A stretch of DNA of 64,000 nt from CAVQFO01 sp963711725 (GCA_963711725.1 CAVQFO010000024.1:62001-126000); one strand, 5' to 3'. Counted from the first letter of the stretch, positions 21,794-31,901 are shown. The notes: generated by a model from the letters alone, not told the origin. A program made the numbers and translations.

Positions 21794-22421
21794 ATCCTGC
21801 GTCACGCTCCCGCGAGCAGTCTTGACGCGGTTGCCGTGCCGCTCGATCGCGCCCCGACGCTGGAGTTCCGCCAGCGCACGATAGACGGATTCCTGGGCCA
21901 ACCCCAGTTCCGTGGCGACCGCCGTCCAGGGGCGGTCCGTCACCACCTCGGCGGGGACATGGCCGGCACGCAGTCGCAGCCACGCCAGAAGGCGTTCCGG
22001 AGCGCCGCGAATGTTCCGCAACTCCAGTTGCGCGCGAAGCTCCCGCACCTGCGCCGACAGCGTCCGGGCGAACATCGCGCAGGCTGTCGGGATCGCGCTC
22101 AATGGCCACGCGCAGAGCGGAAACCGGAACCACGAGCACCCTTGTCGGCGCCTCGGCGATGGCGTGGCAGTGGTAACAATCGGCGAACACGGCGGCTTCG
22201 GCGAAGGCGTCGCCCTGCCGCGCCACATACACCGTCACCAGCGAACCATCCTCCAGTTCCCTTTCCAGCCGTACTCTTCCCGCCTCAACCACAAATATGG
22301 CCGCCACACTCTCACCCTGGCGGAATACGGCATCTCCAGCCCGGATTTCCCGCCGGCCGGCGTCAGCGCCGGCGACCGAGAGAAGCCAGTGGGAGGATTT
22401 CTTTCCCAACGACGCACTCAT
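21731..22421 (-). CDS. Crp/Fnr-family transcription regulator (one frameshift)
   Basis: A corrected protein of about 229 residues has a cyclic-nucleotide-binding-like sensor domain (about 25-120, RAGDAVFRQGESVAAIFVVEAGRV split over the beta-roll), a long dimer helix (SAQVRELRAQLELRNIRG) and a winged-helix domain with recognition helix AQESVYRALAELQRRG. An extra base at about 22076-22082 separates the halves (DPDSL-AMFARTLSAQ restored by removing it). It lacks the N-terminal cysteine cluster of FNR. A Cys-His pair (DCYHCH) in the sensor could bind heme or metal. ATG 22421 sits inside a perfect palindrome, suggesting autoregulation. Its 3' end overlaps the cupin end tail to tail; the true stop may be earlier. 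Confidence 0.82.
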
Positions 22422-22437
22422 ATGATTCAAATCATAT
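22420..22437. promoter_or_regulatory. Perfect 18-bp palindrome at the Crp/Fnr gene start
   Basis: ATATGATTCAAATCATAT is an exact inverted repeat overlapping the regulator's start codon and lying 56 bp upstream of the divergent secreted-protein gene. The half-site TGATT resembles Crp/Fnr-type half-sites (TTGAT, TGTGA) with a 2-bp centre. It is a good candidate operator for autoregulation and control of the divergent gene. Confidence 0.6.
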
Positions 22438-22492
22438 CGCCTTTTCCGTTCGTCCGGATAGGCTGTTCGCATCAAACAACCCGGAGAACCTC

Positions 22493-23083
22493 ATGCGCGC
22501 CCTCGCTCTGTTACCTCTGTCCATGGCTGTTCTTCTCGTCCCGCTGACGGGCCGCAGCGCACCCGCCGAGCCGCCCGCTCACGGCGACCAGATGCAGCAC
22601 ATGAACCATCAACCCGGTGCCCATGCCGCCGGCGGCGAAATGCCCCGCGAGTCCGGCCAGGAGATATTTGGCACAGTGGGCGAGATCATCCGGATCCTGG
22701 AGGCCTCTCCGGACACCGATTGGTCGCGAGTCAACATCGACGCCCTGCGCAAGCATCTGATCGACATGAACGAAGTGGCGCTGAAGGCCAAGGCACAGAG
22801 CACGGACATCCCGGGCGGCGTGCGCATCCGCGTTACCGGAACGGGGCGAACCCTGGCCGCGATTCATCGCATGCTGCGGATGCACGCTCGAACCATGGAC
22901 GGGCGCTTTGGCTGGCACGTGACGGCCTCGCCAACGAAAGACGGCGATATTCTGACCGTACGCTCGGACGATCCCGCCGAGACCGCCAAGATCCGAGGGC
23001 TGGGCTTCATGGGAGTCATGGTCTACGGCACCCACCACGGCGTGCATCATCTGGCCATAGCCCGGGGTGACATGCCCTACTGA
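22493..23083 (+). CDS. Secreted His/Met-containing hypothetical protein
   Basis: This 196-residue protein has a signal peptide (MRALALLPLSMAVLLVPLTGRSAPA) and a mature N-terminus rich in His and Met (GDQMQHMNHQPGAHAAGGEM), which suggests a metal-binding periplasmic protein. The rest contains two structured parts, one around EIFGTVGEIIRILEASPDTDW and one ending GFMGVMVYGTHHGVHHLAIARG. I do not recognise a named family. It is divergent from the Crp/Fnr regulator and the shared palindrome suggests that regulator controls it. ATG 22493 follows GGAGAA. Confidence 0.7.
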   Translation: MRALALLPLSMAVLLVPLTGRSAPAEPPAHGDQMQHMNHQPGAHAAGGEMPRESGQEIFGTVGEIIRILEASPDTDWSRVNIDALRKHLIDMNEVALKAKAQSTDIPGGVRIRVTGTGRTLAAIHRMLRMHARTMDGRFGWHVTASPTKDGDILTVRSDDPAETAKIRGLGFMGVMVYGTHHGVHHLAIARGDMPY

Positions 23084-23172
23084 TTGCAGGGCGGGCCACA
23101 ATCGAATCTTCTGGCGCGGCGGCGGACGCTCGACCTAGACTGAGCGGACAAATTCCGTAACCGCATCAGGCA

Positions 23173-23565
23173 ATGATCGTTCGCGCACTGATCGTATGGT
23201 TCGCCATGGTGGCCGTGGCCATCGCCAACGGCACCTTCCGCGTGGCCGTATTGAACCCCCGCCTCGGCGACGGCTGGGGTCACGCGGTCAGTACACTGCT
23301 GTTGTGCCTGTTGATCGTGCTGCTCAGCTGGGCAACGATCGGCTGGATAGACCCAGCGTCCCGATCCCGGGCCGTAGCCGTGGGTTTGCTCTGGCTGCTG
23401 CTCACCGTCGGCTTCGAATTCGGCTTCGGCCATTGGGTCGTGCACAAGCCCTGGGCCGAGTTGGTGGCCGACTACAACATTTTCCGGGGTCGCATCTGGA
23501 TACTGGCATTGCTGGCTACCGGAGGCGCGCCCTATTTCACGGCGCGGCTCCGGGGGCTGTTCTGA
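23173..23565 (+). CDS. Small four-helix membrane protein
   Basis: The 130-residue product is almost wholly hydrophobic, with about four membrane segments (residues 3-22, 38-58, 66-86 and 108-125). A short conserved-looking GFEFGFGHWVVHKPW stretch sits between segments 3 and 4. No enzyme or transporter signature is visible. It starts at ATG 23173, 89 bp behind the His/Met-rich secreted protein, possibly in the same operon. Confidence 0.65.
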   Translation: MIVRALIVWFAMVAVAIANGTFRVAVLNPRLGDGWGHAVSTLLLCLLIVLLSWATIGWIDPASRSRAVAVGLLWLLLTVGFEFGFGHWVVHKPWAELVADYNIFRGRIWILALLATGGAPYFTARLRGLF

Positions 23566-23779
23566 TCCCGTAGCGGCAGACTTTCCGCACCGAGGGAATC
23601 CTGCCGGCGTCGCCCACCAATATCTTCTTGGCACCGGTGCACCAATTTGTGGCAAGCTGATCAGGCGCACTCGCCGCGCCTTCGAAATAACAATTAGATG
23701 CCCAGGGCCAGGGGGCAAGAGCATTGACCGCAGCAACCATCTGTAATCGCTCGACTTGCCACCGTTCAACGGGACGGTC

Positions 23780-24904
23780 GTGAGCTTCCCACCGATCATT
23801 CCTCGCGACGACCCCAAGCAGCGCCTGCGGGTGCGCCGCTTCCTGATGGCATTCGGCACGTATATGGGCTCCCTGGTCCTCATGGGGTTTTACGCGTGGC
23901 AGGGGTTCATGCAGGTCGACCGCTATCTTGCGGTGGTAGCCACCATGCTGGGGGTCAACGGCGTGGTCTATATCGTCCTTCGGAGCGGGCTGAACCGGCG
24001 CTTCCGGGACCCCAGCCTGACCGCGCAGCAAATCCTGGTAGCCACGGCGTTGCTGATGCTGACGTTATATTCCGTGGACGAAGGCCGCGGCGCCCTGCTC
24101 CTGCTTTACCTGGCCACCTTCGTTTTCGGTATATTCCGCCTTACTACCCGGCAGTTCCTCGTGCTTCAGGGCGCGGGGCTCGCCGGCTACGCCGTGGTCA
24201 TCGGCCTGCTCGCGGCGAATCGGCCGCAGGCGCTGGAATTGCACCTCGAGCTGGTTCAGTGGGTGGCTTTGGCCAGTGTCCTGCCCTGGTTCGCGCTGGT
24301 GGGCGGCTACATCAGCCGACTGCGTCACCGCCTGTCGGAAAGCAATCAAAACCTGCAGCAGGCCTTCGACCGAATCCGCGAGCTGGCTCTGTACGACGAG
24401 GTCACGGGGCTCCATAACCGGCGCTTCGTCATGGAAATGCTGGAACACGAACATAGCCGCACACAACGCACCGACAGCACCCTGGTGATTGCGCTGCTGG
24501 ACCTGGACCATTTCAAACAGGTCAACGACAACCATGGCCATACGGCAGGGGATCAAGTGCTGCGCCGGGTGGCGGAAACGCTGGACGCATCCCTTCGCAC
24601 GGTCGACGGCATCGGCCGCTACGGCGGAGAGGAATTCCTGGTGGTGATGCCCGGCGCGGATATGGAAGAAGGCTGGATGGTGGCGGAACGGCTGCGCACG
24701 GCGGTGGCGGATTGCGCCTTGAGCGATATCGCAGCCGACCTTCGGTTGACCGTCTCCATCGGACTGGCCGACGTAGCTGCCAATGAGCCGCTGGACGAGG
24801 CTATAGACCGGGCCGACGCCGCCCTGTATCGCGCAAAACACGGCGGTAGGAATCGGGTGAAGGCCGACGAGCGCAAGCAACGCGCCGCGGCCGATTCATC
24901 CTAG
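23780..24904 (+). CDS. Membrane-anchored diguanylate cyclase (GGEEF)
   Basis: The roughly 374-residue protein has six hydrophobic segments in the first 190 residues and a GGDEF domain at about 205-365. The active-site motif is GGEEF (RYGGEEFLVVMPG), and an I-site RTVD lies five residues before it, so the enzyme should make c-di-GMP and be feedback-inhibited. The domain entry LALYDEVTGLHNRRF and substrate motif DHFKQVNDNHGHTAGD are canonical. GTG 23780 is chosen; a TTG at 23756 is an alternative. The N-terminal part resembles the six-helix membrane modules found in many proteobacterial cyclases. It is one of six GGDEF proteins in the window. Confidence 0.88.
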   Translation: MSFPPIIPRDDPKQRLRVRRFLMAFGTYMGSLVLMGFYAWQGFMQVDRYLAVVATMLGVNGVVYIVLRSGLNRRFRDPSLTAQQILVATALLMLTLYSVDEGRGALLLLYLATFVFGIFRLTTRQFLVLQGAGLAGYAVVIGLLAANRPQALELHLELVQWVALASVLPWFALVGGYISRLRHRLSESNQNLQQAFDRIRELALYDEVTGLHNRRFVMEMLEHEHSRTQRTDSTLVIALLDLDHFKQVNDNHGHTAGDQVLRRVAETLDASLRTVDGIGRYGGEEFLVVMPGADMEEGWMVAERLRTAVADCALSDIAADLRLTVSIGLADVAANEPLDEAIDRADAALYRAKHGGRNRVKADERKQRAAADSS

Positions 24905-24935
24905 TTCTAGTGCGTCGTAATATTTGGCACTTACA

Positions 24936-25238
24936 CTAGGCGCGGCCGGCGTTGCTGTCGTTGGGGGAGTGGAAATACTCGCTCTCGCGGGCGAAGGTCT
25001 CGGTGATCTGCTTCAGTTCCGCCAGCCTGGCTTCCGCGGTGGCGAGTGAGGCGCAGTCCTCACAGGTGGGATCGCCGCAGGGCTGGCGGGAATACAGCCA
25101 GTACTGAATGGCGCCGGCCAACAAGCCGTCGGCAATGTCCCAGATGTCGGCCTGCTCGTCATCGTCGGCGATGCGATTGCCCAATTCCACCGTCTGGCGG
25201 GCGGCCTCATCGTAGGCACCAAGATCCTGATCAATCAT
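24936..25238 (-). CDS. Hypothetical acidic protein with a CGDPTCEDC motif
   Basis: Translation from ATG 25238 gives 100 residues with a striking cluster CGDPTCEDC (residues 54-62) that could bind a metal, within an acidic helical protein. A further 12 codons to ATG 25274 are possible; neither start has a strong ribosome site. The longer open frame upstream runs antisense to tmcA's 3' end and is not credible. Function unknown; it lies 98 bp downstream of tmcA on the same strand. Confidence 0.6.
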   Translation of the reverse strand: MIDQDLGAYDEAARQTVELGNRIADDDEQADIWDIADGLLAGAIQYWLYSRQPCGDPTCEDCASLATAEARLAELKQITETFARESEYFHSPNDSNAGRA

Positions 25239-25336
25239 CCAAAAACTCGTCAACGCGGAATTTGTCCCGCGCATTCTACAGCGGTTCTCTCGCGTAAAGC
25301 CATGCTTCGGGGCCGGGAATGGCCCAGCCGCGCCGC

Positions 25337-27511
25337 TCAGCCCGCGTCCCGGGCCAACATTTCGCCCACCGCCGCGCGCAGCGCCGAGATCACCGCCGCA
25401 CGCCCGGACAGGCCTGTTCTCCGCGCCAACACCGGCCAACTGCGACGCTGCAACAATTTGCCGATGAGCACTTCGCGCGCGACGGCGTCGAGCTCCGCCA
25501 CCAGGTTCGTGCCCATCAGACTTCGCAAGGCGAGGCGGTACAGGGAGGCGGGACAGTCCTCGTAGCGGCGGAGCTGCCCGGCCACCGCCCGCACGTTGCG
25601 CCAATCCAGGTCACCCAACTCAATTTCGCACCGGCGCAGGCGGCCAAGAATCTCCGCCACCAGATCGGACTCCAGATCCCGCAGGCTGTCCCCAAGCTGA
25701 TGGGGGAACTGCTCACCGAAATAGCCGTGGGCTTGATCCACCAGTTCGCTTCCCGCCGGAGACAACGGATGGAGCACCATTACGGAATGGGTTCCGCTGG
25801 CCGCGGATCGTTGGGTCCCCAGTCGTACCGGAGCAAAGCCGGCGCCGCCCCAGAAGCGCAGCAACTCCGTGGTGGCGCCAAAACTGGAACCGATGAGATC
25901 GAATCCCCGCTCCCGCCCGCCATCCGCCAATGCCTCCAGCAGGCGGCGGCCGTGTCCACGGCCCTGAACCGCGGGATGGACCACGATTCGCATCACCCGC
26001 AGGCACCGCTGCCGGGCGCCTTCGGCCAATCCCAGGTGCGACGCCAGAGACTCCGGGATCAGATGCCCGCGCGGCCGCCTGCGCCCTGCCGCGACCGCCT
26101 CGGCCACCTCGGCATCCAACCCGCCTTCCTCTGCTACCAGCGCCGTTGCGACCACATCCCCGCCCCGCCGCAGAACATGGACACCCACGTTGGGCCCGTC
26201 CAGCAGATAGCGCAAATCGTAGGGACGCGTCCGATAATGGGCCAGAACCAGCAGCCCGAACACTTGGCGCAGCAGCGGTTCGTCCCGCTCAAGCTCATCG
26301 CGGTCCAGGCGCTCCGCCACCACATCTTCCCGCTCGAGACCGTCGAGCCGGCTGCCCGGGACCGCCGCGGCGTCCAGCGCCAAGGCCTTGAACACCAGAG
26401 CCTCCAGGGGATCATCCGGTGCCCAGCGGACGGGCTGGGTCAGGGTAAGTCGCCGCCAGCGAGGCGTCAGCCGATCCAGAACGTCACGAAAACGAAGCGC
26501 GAACCCCCGCCCCGTGCCCTCGTAGCCATGAACCGTACTGGCGAAGGCAATCCGGGAGTGGCGCCTGAGCAGGGATTCGAGCATCGGGGTGGGGATGGCG
26601 GCGGCCTCGTCCACGAACACCGCGGCAGCATCCCGGGGGTCGCGCAGAAGCTGGTCGGGCGGCACAAACAGCAACTGCGCACCGCCGTGGCTCAGCACAG
26701 AACCGTGACGCTCGGAACCGGGCAACATTTGTTGGGCAAGCTCAAACACCGGTTCGACGGCGTCCGCGTAGGGGGCGGTGATCACGACCCGATCCACGCC
26801 ATCGCTGAGCAACCGCGCAGCGGCGATCCCGAAGGCCGAAGACTTTCCCCGGCCGCGATCGGAGATCAGCACTACCGGTCGGCGCCGATGCCCGCGCACC
26901 ACCTTGATCAGCGCGTCCACCGCCCGCTGCTGGTCCCCCGTTCGGAAGGGCGCCTCCGCGGGCACGGCGGGGGCCGGCCGGGCCGAGGACACGCCGAGCT
27001 CGGGCAGCGGTTCTCCCTCAGCGATGATCAGCCTGTGGGGATCGGCCCGGATCTGCCGAACCAAACGACGAAGAAACCGGCCCGTGACCTGCTCCGCCGG
27101 AACCGGCGTGACGGCAATCCGTTCCTTTTCCGGGTCCGCGAACTCCGGCCAGGCGTCCAGCGGCGGCGCCAACAAAAGCATCAAGCCGCCCCCTCTCACC
27201 GTCCCGGAGACAGCGCCGAAGGCGTCGGGATCAAAACCCGCATGGGCATCGAACACCGTCGCCGCAAACTCCCGGCCCAAGGCGCGGCCGGCCTTGGCGG
27301 CGGGCAGGGCCACAACCTCTTCCGGGGAATGATCGGACACCCAAAGGCACTGGGCGAGCCGGCCGCCAACCATCCGCAAGGCCGCCTCCACCGCCCACTC
27401 ACGGCCGCCGACCAACACCACCAGGCGCCGGTGATCGGCATTCCCCGCCGCCTCGAACAGCCTCCGGCCCAGCGCCTCCAGATCCCGCGGTTCTTCCTGC
27501 GCCACTGTCAC
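25337..27511 (-). CDS. tmcA: tRNA(Met) cytidine acetyltransferase TmcA
   Basis: TmcA makes N4-acetylcytidine at the wobble position of elongator tRNA(Met), using acetyl-CoA and ATP. The 724-residue frame is intact. The N-terminal DUF1726-type region (1-170) is followed by an RNA-helicase-like ATPase with a P-loop (ISDRGRGKSSAFG, about 225-237) and an acidic FVDEAAAIP box, then a GNAT acetyltransferase domain (about 400-560, VMRIVVHPAVQGRGHGRRLL being the acetyl-CoA loop), and a C-terminal tRNA-binding tail. Length and order match the E. coli enzyme family. The RNA ligase partner gene starts divergently 189 bp away. Confidence 0.93.
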   Translation of the reverse strand: MTVAQEEPRDLEALGRRLFEAAGNADHRRLVVLVGGREWAVEAALRMVGGRLAQCLWVSDHSPEEVVALPAAKAGRALGREFAATVFDAHAGFDPDAFGAVSGTVRGGGLMLLLAPPLDAWPEFADPEKERIAVTPVPAEQVTGRFLRRLVRQIRADPHRLIIAEGEPLPELGVSSARPAPAVPAEAPFRTGDQQRAVDALIKVVRGHRRRPVVLISDRGRGKSSAFGIAAARLLSDGVDRVVITAPYADAVEPVFELAQQMLPGSERHGSVLSHGGAQLLFVPPDQLLRDPRDAAAVFVDEAAAIPTPMLESLLRRHSRIAFASTVHGYEGTGRGFALRFRDVLDRLTPRWRRLTLTQPVRWAPDDPLEALVFKALALDAAAVPGSRLDGLEREDVVAERLDRDELERDEPLLRQVFGLLVLAHYRTRPYDLRYLLDGPNVGVHVLRRGGDVVATALVAEEGGLDAEVAEAVAAGRRRPRGHLIPESLASHLGLAEGARQRCLRVMRIVVHPAVQGRGHGRRLLEALADGGRERGFDLIGSSFGATTELLRFWGGAGFAPVRLGTQRSAASGTHSVMVLHPLSPAGSELVDQAHGYFGEQFPHQLGDSLRDLESDLVAEILGRLRRCEIELGDLDWRNVRAVAGQLRRYEDCPASLYRLALRSLMGTNLVAELDAVAREVLIGKLLQRRSWPVLARRTGLSGRAAVISALRAAVGEMLARDAG

Positions 27512-27700
27512 CGCCCCATGAATCCATACCCAGCAGGGATGATTGCACAGCGGGCGAACCGTGCAAGGCGTTTACCCGAGTCTGCCAAGGCTGGTAACCG
27601 GGGAATCGGCCCCGACATCCCTGGTAGGCGCCCCCGCAAAGCGCTAACGTTGAAACAACCGGCCCGGCGCGGGCCGGGATCCACCACAAGAGGGCTCGAT

Positions 27701-28300
27701 GTGACAGACCAGGCACCGGATCACGTGGTTCTGGACACCAGCGTCTTCACGAACCCCGCCGTTGCGGAGAGTTTCGGCAAAGGCACGACCGAAGCGCTGA
27801 ACGCGTTCGTGGACCTGGCGCGGGCCGTCGCCCCCCGAATCCGATTCTACATGCCACCGTCGGTCATGGAGGAACTACGCCATTTCGTGGAGGACGAGCG
27901 CCTGCCGCCCGATCTGGAACTGGTCATCCACCTGCAGGCACCCGGGCGGCACAACGTCATGGTGCCGGGGCATTTTCTGTACGAATTGATCGAGGACATC
28001 CGCAACCGGATGGACCGCGGCCTGCGCGTCGCCGAGCGGGCCGTGCGTGAGGTGCAGCCCGAGAGTGTGGACCGCACCATCGCCCGGCTCCGCGACCGCT
28101 ACCGGGAGGCCCTGCGCACGGGCCTGCTGGACTCCACCGAGGATCTGGACGTCATTCTGCTTGCCGTGGAATTGGGTGGAGCGGTGTGCTCGGCCGATCA
28201 GGGGCTGACCCGTTGGGCGGAGAAAGTCGGGCTCCGGCTGATGCCTCCTCAGCGGCTGCGGGGCCTGCTGGACCATCTGATCGGGGGCGCGGACGCCTAG
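27701..28300 (+). CDS. RNA ligase partner protein (PIN-like)
   Basis: This 199-residue protein starts at GTG 27701 (VTDQAPDHVVLDTSVFTNP) with GAGGG upstream. The VLDTSVFTNP opening, the later acidic residues (LDVILLAVELGGAVCSADQGL) and the length match the family annotated as RNA ligase partner, a PIN-domain relative found mainly in archaea and some bacteria together with the Pab1020-type RNA ligase. The ligase itself is present 3.6 kb downstream on the other strand, so the pair is split here by a hydrolase and a GGDEF-EAL gene. PIN domains usually cleave RNA; how the partner works with the ligase is not established. Confidence 0.85.
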   Translation: MTDQAPDHVVLDTSVFTNPAVAESFGKGTTEALNAFVDLARAVAPRIRFYMPPSVMEELRHFVEDERLPPDLELVIHLQAPGRHNVMVPGHFLYELIEDIRNRMDRGLRVAERAVREVQPESVDRTIARLRDRYREALRTGLLDSTEDLDVILLAVELGGAVCSADQGLTRWAEKVGLRLMPPQRLRGLLDHLIGGADA

Positions 28301-28582
28301 GAACGGTCGGGCCGACCGCGCATGATTCAACGCATCAGCCCACTTGGCACACAGAGCACACACGTAGGAACTCATGTGTGGATGAGACCGGTGTTGGAAG
28401 AATTTGGGTACACGCCTCTTCGTGGACTATTCCCCTCCTTCATGACACGAAGCTCAAAAAGAATTCGAGGTCGACACCACCGCTTCCACGCAATGGCCGG
28501 CCTAGTCGAAAACGCACGGGGGACGGTTGCCGGCTAAGGCGACAAGGCCGCTTGGAACAACGACCGATTGGCGCCGGGTTCA

Positions 28583-29368
28583 TCAACCGACTCTGGAGAG
28601 AAAGCCCCGCAGTGTACAGTTGAGTCGCGTTGGTTGGTCCTGCGGGGTTGCGTGCCGCGAATCCTGGATGACCGCCAGTTCCGCACGGGGGATTTTTCGG
28701 ACGTACGCCTCTTTCAGCGCCACAGGCGTGTAGTCGTGGTCCGCGGTGACCACCAGCACCGGGCAGCGTATCTCATCCAACCGGTCGGCAATGGTCCACC
28801 CGCGCATGCCAAGAAGGGTCTTCAGGTAAACCGGCTTGCTGTTTTGTGCGAACCGGCGAACGAAGTTTTCCCGCAAATCACTCTGGGTGGTGAGGGGGAA
28901 AAGCCGCCAGGCCAGCATGCGTCCCAATGACTCCAAGCCGCCCCACCGCACGGCCAGCATGCGCTGCCAGAATACGAGATGGTGGATGAGGCTGCGAAAG
29001 ATCATGTCCGGGGCGCTGTTGACGATGGCCAGGCTGCACACCAGGTCCGGCCGGTCCACCGCCAGCTGGAATCCCACCGCGCCGCCGAGGGAAATACCGA
29101 CGATGTGGGCGGGGCCGCAACCGGTGCGCTCGACCAGGGCGGCGAGGTCCCGGGAAAACGCTCCAATGGTGTAGTCCGCCGCGGTGCGAGTGGAGCGTCC
29201 ATAGCCGCGAAGGTCCGGGGCGATGACCCGGAAATCCCGGCAGAAGTGCTCGATCTGGTGGCTCCAGTCCAGGCCACTGGAACCCAGCCCATGAATGAAC
29301 ACCAAGGCCGGCCCGCGGCCGCGGTCTTCGTAGTGCAAGGTGACGTCTTCAAGTTCAAGTGTCGGCAT
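28583..29368 (-). CDS. Alpha/beta-fold hydrolase
   Basis: The 261-residue cytoplasmic hydrolase has the oxyanion HG motif (VFIHGLGSSGLDW), the nucleophile in GISLG (about residue 97), an acid in VTADHDYTP and a catalytic histidine in QDSRHATP. No signal peptide is present. The closest general types are 3-oxoadipate enol-lactonase or esterase-like members of the fold, but the substrate cannot be read from sequence. It stands alone. It is distinct from the two related hydrolases at 42.7 and 49.0 kb, which share a longer common sequence. Confidence 0.85.
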   Translation of the reverse strand: MPTLELEDVTLHYEDRGRGPALVFIHGLGSSGLDWSHQIEHFCRDFRVIAPDLRGYGRSTRTAADYTIGAFSRDLAALVERTGCGPAHIVGISLGGAVGFQLAVDRPDLVCSLAIVNSAPDMIFRSLIHHLVFWQRMLAVRWGGLESLGRMLAWRLFPLTTQSDLRENFVRRFAQNSKPVYLKTLLGMRGWTIADRLDEIRCPVLVVTADHDYTPVALKEAYVRKIPRAELAVIQDSRHATPQDQPTRLNCTLRGFLSRVG

Positions 29369-29516
29369 GGGCTCTCCCGCCTCCAGTATTCACTGAGGAG
29401 TTACCACGCGGTGACCAGGAAGCGCTCCGCCCGCCGCCCGCCGGGGCGACAGGCCGCGCGACTGTGATATTGTCAACGGAAGACAACGCCTTGCGTCACA
29501 CCCACGGCTGTAATCA

Positions 29517-31836
29517 ATGAACGAGAACAATCAGGCGGTCGAGTGGGTCCGCCGGGTCAGCAACCCTCAATACCTGCGCAGCGCCTCCCCCGACCTGCGG
29601 CGCCAGGTACGTGCCGACCTCACCCACACCCTGTTCGAAACAGCCAAATACGGCATCGTCGCCAGCGCCGTATACGCCGTTCTGCTGTATCTCCACTTCA
29701 TGGACCGGAGCGGGGCCGGCTGGTGGCTGGCCGGCATCATCGTGGTCCTGAGTTTGCGCCTGGCCATGGTCACGGCATTTGACCGACACAAGCCGTCCGC
29801 CGGACAGATGGAAGGGTGGCTGCGGGCAACGGCCGTGCTCATGCTGATCCAGGGCCTGGCCTGGACCCCGCTGATACTGATCGCCGTGCGCTCGGGCTCG
29901 GCAGTGGATCTGGTGCTGGTCATCTACCTGCTCGCAGCCATCGCCTTCGGCAGCATCGCCGGCCTGAGCTACTACACACCAGCCTTCGCGGGCTTCGTGC
30001 TGCCGCTGGTGGTCGGAATCTGGGGCTGGTTCGGGTGGCAGACGATGGTCACGGGCCTGGACGCCTGGGCCTGGATCGCCATTACCATCTGGCCCATCAC
30101 CATCCTGGGAATCATCGCCAACACCAATCGCGGACTGCGCGGCGCCCTGCTGCTGGCCTACCAGAATCGCGACCTGGTCGCGGATCTGCGCCACCAGAAG
30201 GAACGCGTCCAGGTCACCCTGCATGCCATCGCCGACGGCGTGATCACGGTGGATGCGGCCGGCCGGGTGGACTATCTGAACCCGGTGGCCGAGCACATCA
30301 CGGGCTGGACCAGCGCCGAAGGCGCCGGCCGCGATCTGGATGAGGTCCTGGCCCTGGTGGACGAGCGTGACGGCAGCCCCGTCAAGGCCTGGTACCGGCA
30401 AGCCCTTGAAGACGCTGCTCCCATGGTGCTGGACCGCGAAGCCGCCTTGGTGGACCGGGACGGAACTCCGGGCCTGTCCGTGGAGGTCAGCGCATCGCCC
30501 ATCCGCGAGGACGATGGGTGGCAGGCCTGGTGGTGGTCATGCATGATGTGACCGCCCTGCGAGGCACGGCTCGCGCCATGAGCTACAAGGCCAGCCACGA
30601 CCCGCTGACCGGTCTCGCCAATCGCCGGGAATTCACCCACCAGCTACAGCAGACCCTGGAGGCCGGCACCCCGAACTCCCCGAGCCAAATCCTGTGTTTT
30701 CTGGATCTGGACCGGTTCAAACCCGTAAACGACATTTGCGGCCACGCGGCCGGCGACGAGTTACTCAAGCAGATCGCGGAACTCATCCGTGGCCGGATTC
30801 GCGAGACGGACCTGCTCGCGCGCATGGGCGGCGACGAATTTGCCCTGTTGCTGCGGGGCTGCCCGCCGGAAAAGGCCCGGCAGATCTGCGAAGGCATTTG
30901 CGAAGCGGTAAGCGGCTATCGTTTCAGCTGGGAAGGGAAAAACCACAGTGTCGGCGTCAGCATCGGCATGGTGGAAATGGACCTGGGCCGAACCCCTGGA
31001 CACGCTGATGAACGCCGCGGATGCCGCCTGCTACCGGGCAAAAGCGGCGGGACGCGGCCGGGTGCACATGGGCCGACTCACAGCAAACACCCGCGCCTGC
31101 CGAGGCGATGGATTGGGCCGCAAACATCCGCTGCGGACTGGAACAAGGCCGCCTGCGGCTGCGCGGGCAATGGCTGCGCCCGCTCAAGGGCGGGCGTCGC
31201 ATGCTGGAGTTCCTGGTGTCGCTGGAGCTCGAAAATGGAGAAGTCGTCGGCCCCGGAGCGTTCCTGCCGGCGGCGGAGCGAAGCGGTCTGATGAAGGCGC
31301 TGGACCGGCACGTGCTCAGCCTGGCCCTGGCGCACGCCGGCACCCTGGATCCGGATGTACTCGTCTCCGTGAATCTTTCCCCGCAGTCGATGGAGGATCC
31401 GGATTTGCCCGCGTTCATCGCCGAGGAATTGGATCGCTGCGGCCTGGAGGCGAACCGTCTGTGCCTGGAAATCTCCGAAAACGCCGTCGTCAGGCATCCC
31501 AACAGCGCCCGGGCCTTCGTCAACGCCCTCAAGACCCTCGGCTGCCTGGTGTCGCTTGATGATTTCAATAGCGGCGTGGCCGCATTCGAACACCTGCGTC
31601 AACTGCGACTGGACTTCGTGAAAATCGACGGCTCGTCACTCCGGCGCGTGCTGAACGACCCCATCCAGCAGGCCGTGCTCCGCGCGACCACGGACATAGC
31701 ACGCCATCTCGGTTTGGAGACCGTGGCCGAGCAAACGGAGACGGCGGAGGTTCTGTCCGCGTTGACGGACTTGGGCGTGGACTACGCCCAGGGCTACGTG
31801 GTGCATCGCCCGGAACTGCTGCCGCCGCCGAAGTAG
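29517..31836 (+). CDS. Membrane PAS-GGDEF-EAL protein with degenerate EAL (three frameshifts)
   Basis: The corrected protein has 772 residues: a membrane region with about six segments (40-215), a PAS domain (about 225-350, ITVDAAGRVDYLNPVAEHITGW split), a GGDEF domain with intact GGDEF and I-site RETD, and an EAL domain. The phosphodiesterase signature EALLR reads EFLVS, and the loop DDFGTG reads DDFNSG; other metal and base residues (LEISEN, KIDG, VAEQTE) remain, so hydrolysis may be weak or lost while cyclase activity looks intact. A missing base near 30517 and extra bases near 30989 and 31080 split the frame; each correction restores canonical sequence (for example EPLDTLMNAADAACYRAK). 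Confidence 0.87.
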
Positions 31837-31901
31837 GTTGAGGGGCCCGCCACGAATACACCCACGATTCGCGACGCCAAACGGCCGGCAGCCGGCGGCG
31901 G

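Noticed and set aside
27591..27655. GGTAACC followed by CTAACGTTG upstream of the RNA ligase partner gene.
   Set aside because: There is no second heptamer at 11-bp pitch, and the distance to TAACGT is wrong for the regulon architecture.
25319..27700. Long plus-strand open frame running opposite tmcA into the RNA ligase partner.
   Set aside because: Only the last 199 codons (from GTG 27701) show a family signature. The rest is antisense to tmcA and Arg/Pro/Gln-rich.
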